From Bog-473 sp036268485 (lineage in GTDB: Bacteria; Actinomycetota; Acidimicrobiia; Acidimicrobiales; RAAP-2): 64,000 bases of DNA. The stretch covers positions 1 to 64,000 of the forward strand of contig DATAUC010000029.1 of NCBI GenBank assembly GCA_036268485.1, read 5' to 3'. Below are positions 17,188 through 25,674 of the stretch, piece by piece (the first letter of the stretch is position 1; the number at the start of each line of letters is the position of its first letter). Both the position numbers and the translations under genes were made by a program. The notes under the pieces are model-generated. The model worked only from the letters and a program-made list of their open reading frames with translations, was not told the DNA's origin and did not search any database.

Positions 17188-17961
17188 ATGAGCGCACAGG
17201 ATCTGTTCTCCATCGCCGGCAAGACCGCACTGGTCACCGGCGGCACCCGCGGTATCGGCAAGATGATCGCCGAGGGCTTCGTCGAGGCGGGGGCCACCGT
17301 CTACATCTCCTCCCGCAAGGCCGAGGTGGTGGCTGACGTGGCCGCCGAACTGTCCGAGAAGGGCACCTGTATCGGGATTCCGGCCGACCTTTCCACCGAG
17401 GCCGAATGCCGGCGCCTGGCCGAGGAGCTGACCTCCCGGACCGATCGGCTGGACATCCTGGTCAACAATGCCGGCGCCACCTGGGGCACGCCCCTGGCCG
17501 ACTTTGACGAGGCCGCCTTCGAGCGGGTGCTGGCCCTCAACGTCAAGGGCGTCTTCCACCTGACCAAGTTCCTGGTCCCGCTCCTCAAAGCGACCGGCAC
17601 CGTGGACGAGCCGGCCCGGGTCATCAACATCGGCTCCATTGACGGCATCGGCGTGCCGGCCCTCGAGACGTATTCGTACTCGGCCAGCAAGGCCGCCGTG
17701 CACCAGCTGACCCGGCACCTGGCCAAGCGCCTGGCTCCGGAGATCACGGTCAACGCCATCGCCCCCGGGCCGTTCGAGTCCAAAATGATGGCGGCCACGC
17801 TCGAAGCCTTCGGCGAGCAGATCGCCTCCAGCGCGCCGTTGCGGCGGATCGGGCGTCCCGACGACATGGCGGGGGCCGCCATCTTCCTGTCGTCGCGAGC
17901 CGGGGCCTACCTGACCGGCACGATCATTCCGGTGGACGGGGGAATCGCCACCACCCGCTGA
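17188..17961 (+). CDS. SDR-family oxidoreductase
   Basis: A 257-residue classical short-chain dehydrogenase. The NAD(P) motif is TGGTRGIGKM (about 17-26), NNAG lies near 91 and the catalytic YSASK is present, together with NAIAPGPFESKM and the ending GTIIPVDGGIA. The substrate is a secondary alcohol/ketone, perhaps a hydroxyacyl chain, given the neighbouring acyl-CoA dehydrogenase. The ATG at 17188 is chosen for the family opening; CACAAT lies 6 nt upstream with spacer GGCGCC, the same promoter-start layout as the LLM gene at 10917. Confidence 0.9.
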   Translation: MSAQDLFSIAGKTALVTGGTRGIGKMIAEGFVEAGATVYISSRKAEVVADVAAELSEKGTCIGIPADLSTEAECRRLAEELTSRTDRLDILVNNAGATWGTPLADFDEAAFERVLALNVKGVFHLTKFLVPLLKATGTVDEPARVINIGSIDGIGVPALETYSYSASKAAVHQLTRHLAKRLAPEITVNAIAPGPFESKMMAATLEAFGEQIASSAPLRRIGRPDDMAGAAIFLSSRAGAYLTGTIIPVDGGIATTR

Positions 17962-18003
17962 GCCGTACATCTTCACACCAACATCAACCCAGGGGGTTCT
18001 GCT

Positions 18004-18714
18004 GTGCTGTTGATCCATGAGGTGCACAAGGTGGCCGGCCGCCAGGAAGAAGCCTTCGATGCGGCCTATCGGGACGAGCTGCTGCCGACGCTGGGGCAGG
18101 GCGACGACGCCCGGTTGTTGTGGTACCTGCGCCTAGCCCACGGCAGCGGGGCGGCCTACACCGTGGTCACCATCACCGGCTGCCAGGACGCCACGGCGTG
18201 GTCGAACCTGGCGGACCGCCTCCGGGACGGCGACCTGGCCGAATGGTCGGCCCGGGTCGACGGGATGCGCCATGACCACACGGCCAAGATCGTGACCCCG
18301 GTGTCGTGGTCACCGCGTCAGGCCATCGACTTCGCCACGGTTCCGGGAAAGGCCGAAGAACACGAGCCGACACTCTTCATGGAAGACACGGCGTGGCCCT
18401 TCGCCGGCGGCTTGTCGGCCTATCTGCAAAAGGCGGGCACCCTGTACGACCGAACGCTGGTCGAAGCCAAGGGGACCGCGGCCAACATCATTGAGCTCGA
18501 GGCGGCCTACCAGCCGGTGTTCGGCACCCACAAGACCACCGAAGTCATCCTGTGGCAACGGGTGGTCAACCACAAGGCGCTGCTCTGGCTGTTGGCCAAG
18601 GATGTCCCGCCCGAATACACCGCCCCCGGCACCTGGATGCACGATGCCCTCGAAGTGCGGGACCAGTGGGAGAGCCGCATCCTGCGCAGCGCCAGCTGGT
18701 CGCCGCTCTACTAA
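18004..18714 (+). CDS. Two-repeat dimeric alpha-beta barrel protein (NIPSNAP-like)
   Basis: A 236-residue soluble protein of unknown function with two similar halves (about 1-105 and 120-232), each with the beta-alpha-beta-beta pattern of the dimeric alpha-beta barrel (ABM/NIPSNAP) fold: HEVHKVAGRQEEAFDAAY in the first, IELEAAYQPVFGTHKTTEVILWQRV in the second. Such proteins bind small hydrophobic molecules or act as monooxygenase-like cofactorless enzymes. A GGGGG run lies upstream of the GTG. It follows the SDR by 42 nt and is convergent with the next gene. Confidence 0.72.
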   Translation: MLLIHEVHKVAGRQEEAFDAAYRDELLPTLGQGDDARLLWYLRLAHGSGAAYTVVTITGCQDATAWSNLADRLRDGDLAEWSARVDGMRHDHTAKIVTPVSWSPRQAIDFATVPGKAEEHEPTLFMEDTAWPFAGGLSAYLQKAGTLYDRTLVEAKGTAANIIELEAAYQPVFGTHKTTEVILWQRVVNHKALLWLLAKDVPPEYTAPGTWMHDALEVRDQWESRILRSASWSPLY

Positions 18715-18725
18715 TTCCTAGGGGG

Positions 18726-19625
18726 CTAGCGGATCGGAGCCAGGTCGTGCGGTCCCTGCGGCGGGTAGCCTCCGGCGTCGCGGATGGCCTGGCCCCAGGG
18801 TCGCAAGAGGTTGACGAGCTCGTCGAAGTCGCCGGCCAGGGTATGCACGATCACCGCGCACTGGTGGTCGGTCGCCACCTCGACCGACTCGCGCAGGGCC
18901 CGCCCGGCCGACGTCATGGCGTCATCGTCAATGAGGCCGCGGCTGCGCAGCCGGTCGGCGGCGTCGTCCAGCTGCTGGTTGGACCAGGCTCGGGTGCGCA
19001 CGTAGCTGCGCATGGGCAGGCCCCAGTAGAGCTCGGACAGCAGACCGATCTCGGTGGCATCGAGGCCGGCCGAGGTCCAGGCGGCCGTGTGGGCGTCACC
19101 GCGGTATTCGCGCAGCAGGTCGGCCAGACGCCACATGTCCCCCACCGGTGTCCCCGGGAGCCCGAGGCTGAGCAGGCCGGCGTAGAGGGGACGGCCCTCG
19201 GGCCGCAACGGCTCAATGGCCCGGGTCAACAGCTCGGTGGCCCGGCCCAACCCGGCGGGCTCCTCACCGAGGATGCGCACCAGCTGGGCCGTGGCCCCGT
19301 CGGTGCGGGCCTGGCAGATGGTGACGGCATCGGTCCGGGTCCAGCCGAAACTCACCGAAGGGATGACCGCCTCGGGGTTGAAGACGGCGAAGGCGGCAGC
19401 CACCAGTTCGCCCGGCACCTGGCCCATGACCGAGCCGCGGCTGGTGAAGTAGGCCGGACCGTCGGGCAGCGCGACGCCGGTGGGCAGAGCCCCCGGACTG
19501 GGTGAGAAGCCGAGCTTCTCGTAGTTCTGGTGACACTCGGCCGAGAAGTAGACCTGGCCCGCCACCGGTTCGAGGGCCATGGCCAGTCGACGGGTGGCCG
19601 GACCCACCGTGGTGTGTTCACTCAT
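18726..19625 (-). CDS. SCO6745-family-like protein with C-terminal winged helix
   Basis: A 299-residue soluble protein of uncertain function that resembles the SCO6745 family of actinobacteria: an N-terminal half starting TRRLAMALEPVAGQVYFSAECHQ, then a C-terminal region (about 190-265, LSELYWGLPMRSYVRTRAWSNQQ followed by LRSRGLIDDDAMTSAGRAL) with MarR-like winged-helix character. No catalytic motif is obvious. The ATG at 19625 follows TAGGGT by 6 nt, a leaderless start. It is convergent with the preceding gene, 11 nt apart. Confidence 0.72.
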   Translation of the reverse strand: MSEHTTVGPATRRLAMALEPVAGQVYFSAECHQNYEKLGFSPSPGALPTGVALPDGPAYFTSRGSVMGQVPGELVAAAFAVFNPEAVIPSVSFGWTRTDAVTICQARTDGATAQLVRILGEEPAGLGRATELLTRAIEPLRPEGRPLYAGLLSLGLPGTPVGDMWRLADLLREYRGDAHTAAWTSAGLDATEIGLLSELYWGLPMRSYVRTRAWSNQQLDDAADRLRSRGLIDDDAMTSAGRALRESVEVATDHQCAVIVHTLAGDFDELVNLLRPWGQAIRDAGGYPPQGPHDLAPIR

Positions 19626-19673
19626 CGCGTCACCCTAGACAGCGGGGCCAACCCGGTGTCGAGTGACCGCGGC

Positions 19674-20888
19674 TCAGGTGGCCGCCGTGAAGACCATGGG
19701 GAAGTGCTCGATGGAGCGGATCGACGGCGTGTAGACCAACGTGTGGCCGTCCACCACCGAATACTCGGGAATGCGCTTGTGCCACTCCCGCAACGCCACC
19801 CGCAGCTCCAATCGGGCCAGGTGCGAACCCAGGCAGCGGTGGATGCCGCCGCCGAAGGCGATGTGGCGGTTGACGTCGCGGTCGAAACGCACCACGTCGG
19901 CGTCGGGGAATTCAGCCTCGTCCGTGTTGGCCGAGCCCAACATGATCATGACCATGTCGCCCGCCTTAATGGGGCAGCCACCCAACTCGGTGTCCACCTT
20001 GGAGTTGCGGGCCACGCCCATGACCGGCGTCTCCCAACGCAGCAGTTCCTCAATGGCGGAGGGGATCAGGGTGGGGTCGTCCACCAATTGCTGGCGGTGA
20101 TCCGGATTCTGGGCCAGGAAACTGAACATGCAGTCCAGGGTGGCCGAGACCGTATCGAGGCCGGCAATCAGAAAGAGGAAACAGATATCGAGGATGTCCT
20201 CCCGGGTCAGCTTGTTGCCTTCCACCTCGGCACTGAGGAAGTGCGAGAGCAGATCGTCTTTCGGATCCTTCTGGCGCTCGTCCAGGATTTTCTCGAAGTA
20301 GTCGTAGACCGAATCGGCGATCTTCTGCTGGTAGTCCCGCATCGTCTTGCTGCCGTAGGGGGCGCCGGTGACATGGTCAGGCCGGATAATGCCGTCCTTC
20401 ATGGTCAGGAACGTCTCCACCTCGTCGAGCGGCAAGCCCAGCATGGTCAGGAAGACCTGGGAGGGAAACGGGACGGAGAACTCCTTGGAGAAGTCGACCT
20501 CGCCCCGCTCGATAAAGCGGTCGATGAGGTCGTTGACCAACGCCGCCACCTCCTCTTCCATCAGCGCCATCTTCCGGGGGGCGAAGATCGGATCGAGCAG
20601 CTTGCGGTACTTCTTCTGGTCGGGCGGATCGATCTGCAGGGGAATCATGGGCCGCTTGTTCCTCAAGTCGACCGCATCCATGGCCGACGAGAAGATCTCC
20701 GGGTGCCGGAGTGCCTCGTCAATGGCGGCCTTCCCGCTCAACAGGACCCCCACCCCTTCGATGGCCATGACCGGAACCTCGCGCATGGCCTTGAAGACCG
20801 GCTGCGGGTTGGCCGCCATCTCCGGATCCATGCCGCTCATGGGGTTGCCCCCCTCGGTCTCCTCAGACTCCTCGATTGTCGTGTCCAT
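19674..20888 (-). CDS. Cytochrome P450
   Basis: A 404-residue soluble bacterial P450. Landmarks are the I-helix AGLDTVSA (about 247-254), the K-helix EELLRWETP (ExxR) and the heme-binding loop FGGGIHRCLGSHLA with axial ligand Cys352. It needs separate ferredoxin and reductase partners, none of which is encoded nearby. GGGAGGGG precedes the ATG. The TetR gene lies 74 nt upstream on the same strand and is a likely regulator. Substrate unknown; the neighbourhood suggests a lipid or terpenoid. Confidence 0.93.
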   Translation of the reverse strand: MDTTIEESEETEGGNPMSGMDPEMAANPQPVFKAMREVPVMAIEGVGVLLSGKAAIDEALRHPEIFSSAMDAVDLRNKRPMIPLQIDPPDQKKYRKLLDPIFAPRKMALMEEEVAALVNDLIDRFIERGEVDFSKEFSVPFPSQVFLTMLGLPLDEVETFLTMKDGIIRPDHVTGAPYGSKTMRDYQQKIADSVYDYFEKILDERQKDPKDDLLSHFLSAEVEGNKLTREDILDICFLFLIAGLDTVSATLDCMFSFLAQNPDHRQQLVDDPTLIPSAIEELLRWETPVMGVARNSKVDTELGGCPIKAGDMVMIMLGSANTDEAEFPDADVVRFDRDVNRHIAFGGGIHRCLGSHLARLELRVALREWHKRIPEYSVVDGHTLVYTPSIRSIEHFPMVFTAAT

Positions 20889-20962
20889 GTGTCCCCTCCC
20901 TAAATATCGACCGGGTCCTCCGGCCTGATGCAGTTGTCCGACGTTGTTATGAAAGCGACCCG

Positions 20963-21586
20963 CTACGACTTCGCCAGCAGGAGAATGCCGTTGATGGACT
21001 GGACCAGGGTCCGGTCGTCGGGTTCGGGAATGATGAAACTCGAGGTAAAGAGGCGCACCACGACGTCGACCAGCTGGTCGCGAGTGACATGGCCCAGCAC
21101 CACGGCCGGCACGGTGTCGAAGGCATCGCCCAGTTGCTCCAAAAGGGCCGCGTGCAGCTTGGGCAGATGCATGAGGAGATAGCCCAGAACGAACTCAGGT
21201 TCGGAAGCGAAGAGGGCGCGCGCCGGGTGGGTGCGGATGTAGTCGAAGGCATAGGCCACCAGTGCCTCAATGCGCTCCACCGGTTCGGTGGCCGAGGCCA
21301 GGGCCAGCGTCAATCCATTGGTGAAGCGTTGCTCGTCGTGGACCGCCATGGCCGCCAGGAGGTGATCCTTGCTGGGGAAATAGCGGTACAAGGTGCCACG
21401 CGACACACCGGCGGCCTCGCTGACCTCCTGCATGCCCAGGCGTCGCACGCCGCGACGGGCCAGCAGGCGCAAGGTGGCGTTGAGGATGCGGTCCTCGGTA
21501 GAGCCGGCGACGAAATCACGAGCACCGTCGTCTCCGAACGCATCGGGGAGTTGCAGTGCTACCGTCACGGCGGACAGATTAGACAT
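20963..21586 (-). CDS. TetR-family transcriptional regulator
   Basis: A 207-residue TetR repressor with an N-terminal HTH (STEDRILNATLRLLARRGVRRLG, then VSEAAGVSRGTLYRYFPSKDHLL) and a ligand-binding helical domain. The start was put at the ATG at 21586; an ATG 21 nt upstream is possible. The upstream region has an imperfect inverted repeat (21581-21604) that would let the protein control itself, the P450 downstream and the divergent reductase at 21622. Confidence 0.88.
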   Translation of the reverse strand: MSNLSAVTVALQLPDAFGDDGARDFVAGSTEDRILNATLRLLARRGVRRLGMQEVSEAAGVSRGTLYRYFPSKDHLLAAMAVHDEQRFTNGLTLALASATEPVERIEALVAYAFDYIRTHPARALFASEPEFVLGYLLMHLPKLHAALLEQLGDAFDTVPAVVLGHVTRDQLVDVVVRLFTSSFIIPEPDDRTLVQSINGILLLAKS

Positions 21587-21604
21587 AAACCGTTCTGTTT
21601 GTCT
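21581..21604. promoter_or_regulatory. Putative TetR operator between divergent genes
   Basis: AGACA (21581-21585) and TGTCT (21600-21604) form the outer arms of a 24-bp imperfect inverted repeat that also includes AAAC/GTTT halves. It overlaps the TetR start and lies 17 nt from the divergent reductase ATG, the usual place for an autoregulatory operator. Confidence 0.4.
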
Positions 21605-21621
21605 CATCGGGAGGGGCCGGG

Positions 21622-22677
21622 ATGACGCGCAACTGGCGTGTGGTGCAGTGGACAACCGGCATCGTCGGGAGCTCTGCCCTGCGGGCCATCGTCGAGCATC
21701 CCTATCTGGAGTTGGTGGGCTGCTTCGCCCACAGCCCAGACAAGGTGGGGCAGGACGCCGGCTCACTCTGCGGCATCGGGCCGATCGGGATCACCACTAC
21801 CGGTGACCTGGCTGAAGTGATCGCGCTGGCCCCCGACTGTGTCGTCTACATGCCGCAATGGCCCGACATCGCCGAGATGGTGGCGCTGCTCGAGGCCGGC
21901 ATCAATGTGCTCACCAGCGCACGCCTGCTCAATGGGCGCCACTACCCGAATGGAGCGGGAGAGCGGCTGACCGGGGCGGCGGAGACCGGGAAGGCCACAC
22001 TGTTCGGCAGCGGTTGCAATCCCATGTTCGTGCCCACGGTCGCCCTGTCCGCCACCGCCATGTGCCGCCGGGTCGACGAACTGACCATCACCGAGTCCAT
22101 GGATTGCGGGCTCTACGCCTCAGCCGAGAACTGGTCGGCCTACGGCTTCGGCACCGGACCTGAGCCGGGCCGACTGCGAGACGAGCTGTGGCGGCTCGAA
22201 CCGGACTACATCGAAGCTCTTGAGCTCATGGCCCACGGGCTCGGCGTCAACCCCGATGACTACACACTCGACGTCGACTGCGCCGTGGCCAACGAGGATC
22301 GGGATCTGGGATTCATGAAGATCCCCCAAGGCACCGTGGCCGCGCTCGATGCCCGCTGGTCCGCCCACTGCTCCGGGCAGCCCGTCGTCACCATGCGGAC
22401 CACGTGGAAGCTCGGGTCGTATCTCGGATACACCGAATCCCCGAACTGGCCCCTGCTCTACGGCTACCTGGTCGAAGTGCGGGGCGAGCCCAACCTACGG
22501 ATGAAGCTCAATTTCACCTTCGATGACCTGCGCCACATCGACATCGGGGTCACCACGGCCATGCCCATCGTCAACGCCATTGCCACCGTCTGCGCCGCGC
22601 CAGCTGGCGTGCTCAGCCCGCTCGATCTTCCACTCATCACCGGTCGCCACCACCAGGGGACGACCGCGCTCCCCTGA
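21622..22677 (+). CDS. NAD(P)H-dependent amine-dehydrogenase-like reductase
   Basis: A 351-residue protein with an N-terminal Rossmann fold (VVQWTTGIVGSSALRAIVEHP, residues 7-27) like dihydrodipicolinate reductase and 2,4-diaminopentanoate dehydrogenase. CVVYMPQW (about 74-81) and the GSGCNPMFVPTVALS segment (about 130-144) are characteristic of the actinobacterial amine-dehydrogenase-like family, for which no substrate is established. GGGAGGGG lies 7 nt before the ATG. Divergent from the TetR gene; its stop is one base from that of the ceramidase-like gene. Confidence 0.82.
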   Translation: MTRNWRVVQWTTGIVGSSALRAIVEHPYLELVGCFAHSPDKVGQDAGSLCGIGPIGITTTGDLAEVIALAPDCVVYMPQWPDIAEMVALLEAGINVLTSARLLNGRHYPNGAGERLTGAAETGKATLFGSGCNPMFVPTVALSATAMCRRVDELTITESMDCGLYASAENWSAYGFGTGPEPGRLRDELWRLEPDYIEALELMAHGLGVNPDDYTLDVDCAVANEDRDLGFMKIPQGTVAALDARWSAHCSGQPVVTMRTTWKLGSYLGYTESPNWPLLYGYLVEVRGEPNLRMKLNFTFDDLRHIDIGVTTAMPIVNAIATVCAAPAGVLSPLDLPLITGRHHQGTTALP

Positions 22678-22678
22678 A

Positions 22679-24634
22679 TCAGGCAGTAACGGCGAACGAC
22701 GGCGAGGTGCCGGTGAACGGACGGACCGTGCCGGCCTGGTCGGCCGCATCGCCGAAGTACGCGATGCGGTAGCGCCCCGGGGCGGTGGTGGCCGGGACAT
22801 CCCAGGTCACCGTTACCTCCGAGCGACCCTTACCAAGGTCATGCCAGTGGAACCGGGTGGCCCAGTCGCCGTCATCCTGCACCGGCTCCCAGTCGTCGTC
22901 CACCTCGCGCTGCACGGCGAGGTAGGTGCCACCGCGGTGCAGGTCGTTGTTGGGATGCGCACCCACGAACACCACCGAGACGCGCTGGCCGGCGGCATAG
23001 GTGGGCCGGGGCTCAACCACCACATCGCCGAACTTGGCGCCCGTCGCCACCGCGTCGGGCTTGGTCGAGGGTCGCTTCTTCTTATGGCGAGCCGACAGAT
23101 CAGCCGTGGGCGTCTGGTCGCCGGGCACTGAGCCGCTGACCAGTGCTGTGGCCAACTCGGCCACTATCTGTTGCAGCGCCGGCAGCTCCCAACGCCCGAA
23201 CAAGGTGCTGGCCCCCTCGTACTGCTGTTCGTCGTACTCCTCGGGCGTCGTCACGTAGTGGATGTAGCCGTTGGAGTAGCCGGCCACCAGTACATCGCGT
23301 AGCTCGGCCGCGACAATGGCCGCCACCGTTCGCCGCAAGCGCAGGCCGGCCGTGATGGTGACCTCGCCCGGAATGCCGATGAGATAGAGCGGCCCGAGGC
23401 GCAGGAGTTGGATGGGCGCGCGCTGGGCCACCACCGGCAACCTCTTGTTGATCGGGCCGCCGGGCAGCAGGATGCCTTTGGGAGCTTGCGAGTCCTTTAG
23501 CTTGGCCGAGAGACGGTAGGCGATCTGGGTGGTGGGCCAGTCGGCCCAGGCGTTTCCGCCCTCACGGAAGCCCGGAAAGGCAGGACCGTCGGCCCAGGCG
23601 CCGGCGAAAGCGGAGGTGCCTCCGGCGGGGCCGCTGGTGTGATGGGTGCGGCCATCGCCGGTGAACTCGGGGCGGACTTCGACGTTGGCCATGTCGACGT
23701 AGGTGACCACCGACGCCAACGGTCCGGTGACGGGTACTCCTGACACGTCGACCAGGGCGGCGGCGGCCTCATATTGGCGGTGCCCGATGATGCGGGCGTT
23801 CTCGAACTCGTCCTCGGTGGGACCGCTCCCGGGGTGCAGGTTGAGGTTGGGTGACATGTCGCCGGCGTTGGTCTGAGCGAAAGCGCCGATGAAGGCAGGG
23901 TTCGAGGCGGGATCGGTGAGGTAGTCGACCCCCTTGACCTCGCGCTCCCAGAAGTAGCCGGCGTAGCCCTTGTTGTCTGAGCTGATCAGATGGTTCTCGT
24001 TGGTCATGGACGTGTTGTGGGTGGCGAACCAATTGATGGCACCCACCGTCTCCCCGTCGCGCTCGATGCGCAGCAACGTGGTCTGCGGGTCGTTGGCGTC
24101 GGGGAAGAAGGCCCGATCCGCCTCGGGGTTGCGGTCGAACGACACCCGGGAGCGGTTGACGCTGGCGTTGTGCAACTCACCGTGGGCCAGGACCAGCAGG
24201 GAGGGGGACAGGTCGGCGTGGGCCCGATCCACCGCTTCGACGATGCCGTCGACCAGCGCACCGAACGTCTTAGGCCGGAAACCCTTGGTGTTCGAGTTGT
24301 ACAAGAGGTGATGCGAGTAGCCACCCGGGGCGCAGTGCGTGTGGGTGGCCGTGATCATGGTATTGGTCACCGTGTAGAGATCGCCGTAGGCCGCACCGAG
24401 CCGACGCAGCACCGCCTGGTGCACGCTGTCGAACATCAATGGGAGATCGTTGACGACGATGAGGACGCGCGGCCCCTCCTTGCCCTCGGCAAAGACAAAC
24501 GCCCGCGTCCGCTGCCGGGTATGGATGCCTTCGGTCTGCTGATCGGCCTTGCCGTAGCCGAGCATGCCGCATTCAGCGGCCTCGCCCGTGATGTCCGATA
24601 GGCCGCGGCCAACGAGGATGGGTGCGTCGTTCAC
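22679..24634 (-). CDS. Neutral/alkaline ceramidase-like hydrolase
   Basis: A 651-residue protein of the neutral ceramidase family, zinc amidases that split ceramide into sphingosine and fatty acid. Family landmarks are LIVVNDLPLMFDSVHQAVL, the zinc-binding ATHTHCAPGGYSHH, FATHNTSMTNEN and NAGDMSPN with the presumed catalytic Ser261. The C-terminal about 130 residues form an Ig-like domain. No signal peptide is seen, although characterised bacterial homologues are exported. The GTG at 24634 was chosen because TACGGT lies 8 nt upstream (leaderless); earlier in-frame codons add 16 unlike residues. Confidence 0.85.
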   Translation of the reverse strand: MNDAPILVGRGLSDITGEAAECGMLGYGKADQQTEGIHTRQRTRAFVFAEGKEGPRVLIVVNDLPLMFDSVHQAVLRRLGAAYGDLYTVTNTMITATHTHCAPGGYSHHLLYNSNTKGFRPKTFGALVDGIVEAVDRAHADLSPSLLVLAHGELHNASVNRSRVSFDRNPEADRAFFPDANDPQTTLLRIERDGETVGAINWFATHNTSMTNENHLISSDNKGYAGYFWEREVKGVDYLTDPASNPAFIGAFAQTNAGDMSPNLNLHPGSGPTEDEFENARIIGHRQYEAAAALVDVSGVPVTGPLASVVTYVDMANVEVRPEFTGDGRTHHTSGPAGGTSAFAGAWADGPAFPGFREGGNAWADWPTTQIAYRLSAKLKDSQAPKGILLPGGPINKRLPVVAQRAPIQLLRLGPLYLIGIPGEVTITAGLRLRRTVAAIVAAELRDVLVAGYSNGYIHYVTTPEEYDEQQYEGASTLFGRWELPALQQIVAELATALVSGSVPGDQTPTADLSARHKKKRPSTKPDAVATGAKFGDVVVEPRPTYAAGQRVSVVFVGAHPNNDLHRGGTYLAVQREVDDDWEPVQDDGDWATRFHWHDLGKGRSEVTVTWDVPATTAPGRYRIAYFGDAADQAGTVRPFTGTSPSFAVTA

Positions 24635-24687
24635 GGCTTGACACCGTAGGCCACACGGCACCTGGGCTCTCATGGTGGACACCTTGG

Positions 24688-24693
24688 TAGCGT
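24688..24693 (+). promoter_or_regulatory. -10 element of leaderless BtuF-like gene
   Basis: TAGCGT is followed by a 6-nt spacer and the GTG at 24700. The same TAGCGT-6-GTG layout occurs before the LLM gene that starts at 10787. Confidence 0.45.
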
Positions 24694-24699
24694 GCCGCT

Positions 24700-25586
24700 G
24701 TGCGTATCGTCTCTCTCCTGCCTTCGGCCACCGAGATCCTTTTCGCCGTGGGTGCCGGCGAGGACGTGGTGGGCGTGACCTTCGAATGCGACTTCCCGCT
24801 CGAGGCCCGAACCCGCCGGATCGTCTCCAACACCACGCTGGACGAGGGACTCACGCCGGCGGAAATCGATACCCAGGTGAAGGCACGCCTGGCAGCCGGG
24901 GAGGACCTCTATACGCTGGACGAGGGGGCGCTGCGCGACCTCGATCCCGACCTGGTGGTGACGCAAGACCTCTGCGCCGTCTGTGCCGTGGACATCGCCG
25001 AAGTGGACGAGGCTTTGGCCCATCTGGGCTGTCGAGCCGAAGTGGTCACCTTGGACCCCATGACCCTCGACGAAGTCCTCGACTCGATCGACACAGTCGG
25101 CCGGGCCACCGGTACGGCGGAGCGGGCCGTCGAACTCGTCCAATCCCTCCGGCAGCGACTTGATCGGGTGGCCGACCTCACCTCGGGGCTCCCCCGCCCC
25201 CGGATGGCGGTCCTGGAATGGACGGATCCGCCCTTCTCCTCGGGCCACTGGGTGCCGGATCTGGTGGAGGCCGCCGGGGCCACCTCGGTGCTCGGCGTCA
25301 GCGGAGAACGTTCCAAGCAGATCCCCTGGTCGACACTGCACGACAGCACGCCAGAACTTATTGTCGTCGCTCCCTGCGGCTTCCGGCTGGACGGGGCCCA
25401 GATCTGGCCGAACAACTCGTCGGTTCCGACGTCCTACCCTCCGGCGTTCCGGTGTGGGCCGTGGATGCCGATGCCGCCTTTGTGCGCCCCGGCCCACGCG
25501 TTGTCGAGGGGGTGGAGACGCTGGCCAGCATCGCCCACCCGACCGCGGTCGACGCCCCGACCGGCATGTCGGTCCGGGTGCGCTGA
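24700..25586 (+). CDS. BtuF-like periplasmic-binding-fold protein, frameshifted
   Basis: A cobalamin/iron-siderophore binding-protein fold (PF01497 type) without a signal peptide, opening RIVSLLPSATEILFAVGAG. Residues 1 to about 232, through APCGFRLDGA, read in one frame; the family sequence then resumes one frame over as DLAEQLVGSDVLPSG, and goes through PVWAVDADAAFVRPGPRV to SIAHPT and a TGA at 25584. A single base is missing at or beside GGGGCCC (25393-25399). With it restored the gene would encode about 295 residues. The family's role in cobalamin salvage is only suggestive here. Leaderless GTG start. Confidence 0.8.
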
Positions 25587-25674
25587 CCGATCTCTCTATT
25601 CACGCGCCGTACACACTCTGCGGCGTACCATCTGCAATACAGGTTCCCACTTGTGCGAGCGGAAGGTAGGTCCC

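Noticed and set aside
22673..22683. CCTGAATCAGG palindrome holding both stop codons of convergent genes
   Set aside because: Five-bp arms and a one-base loop cannot form a stable terminator; probably a chance result of facing stop codons.
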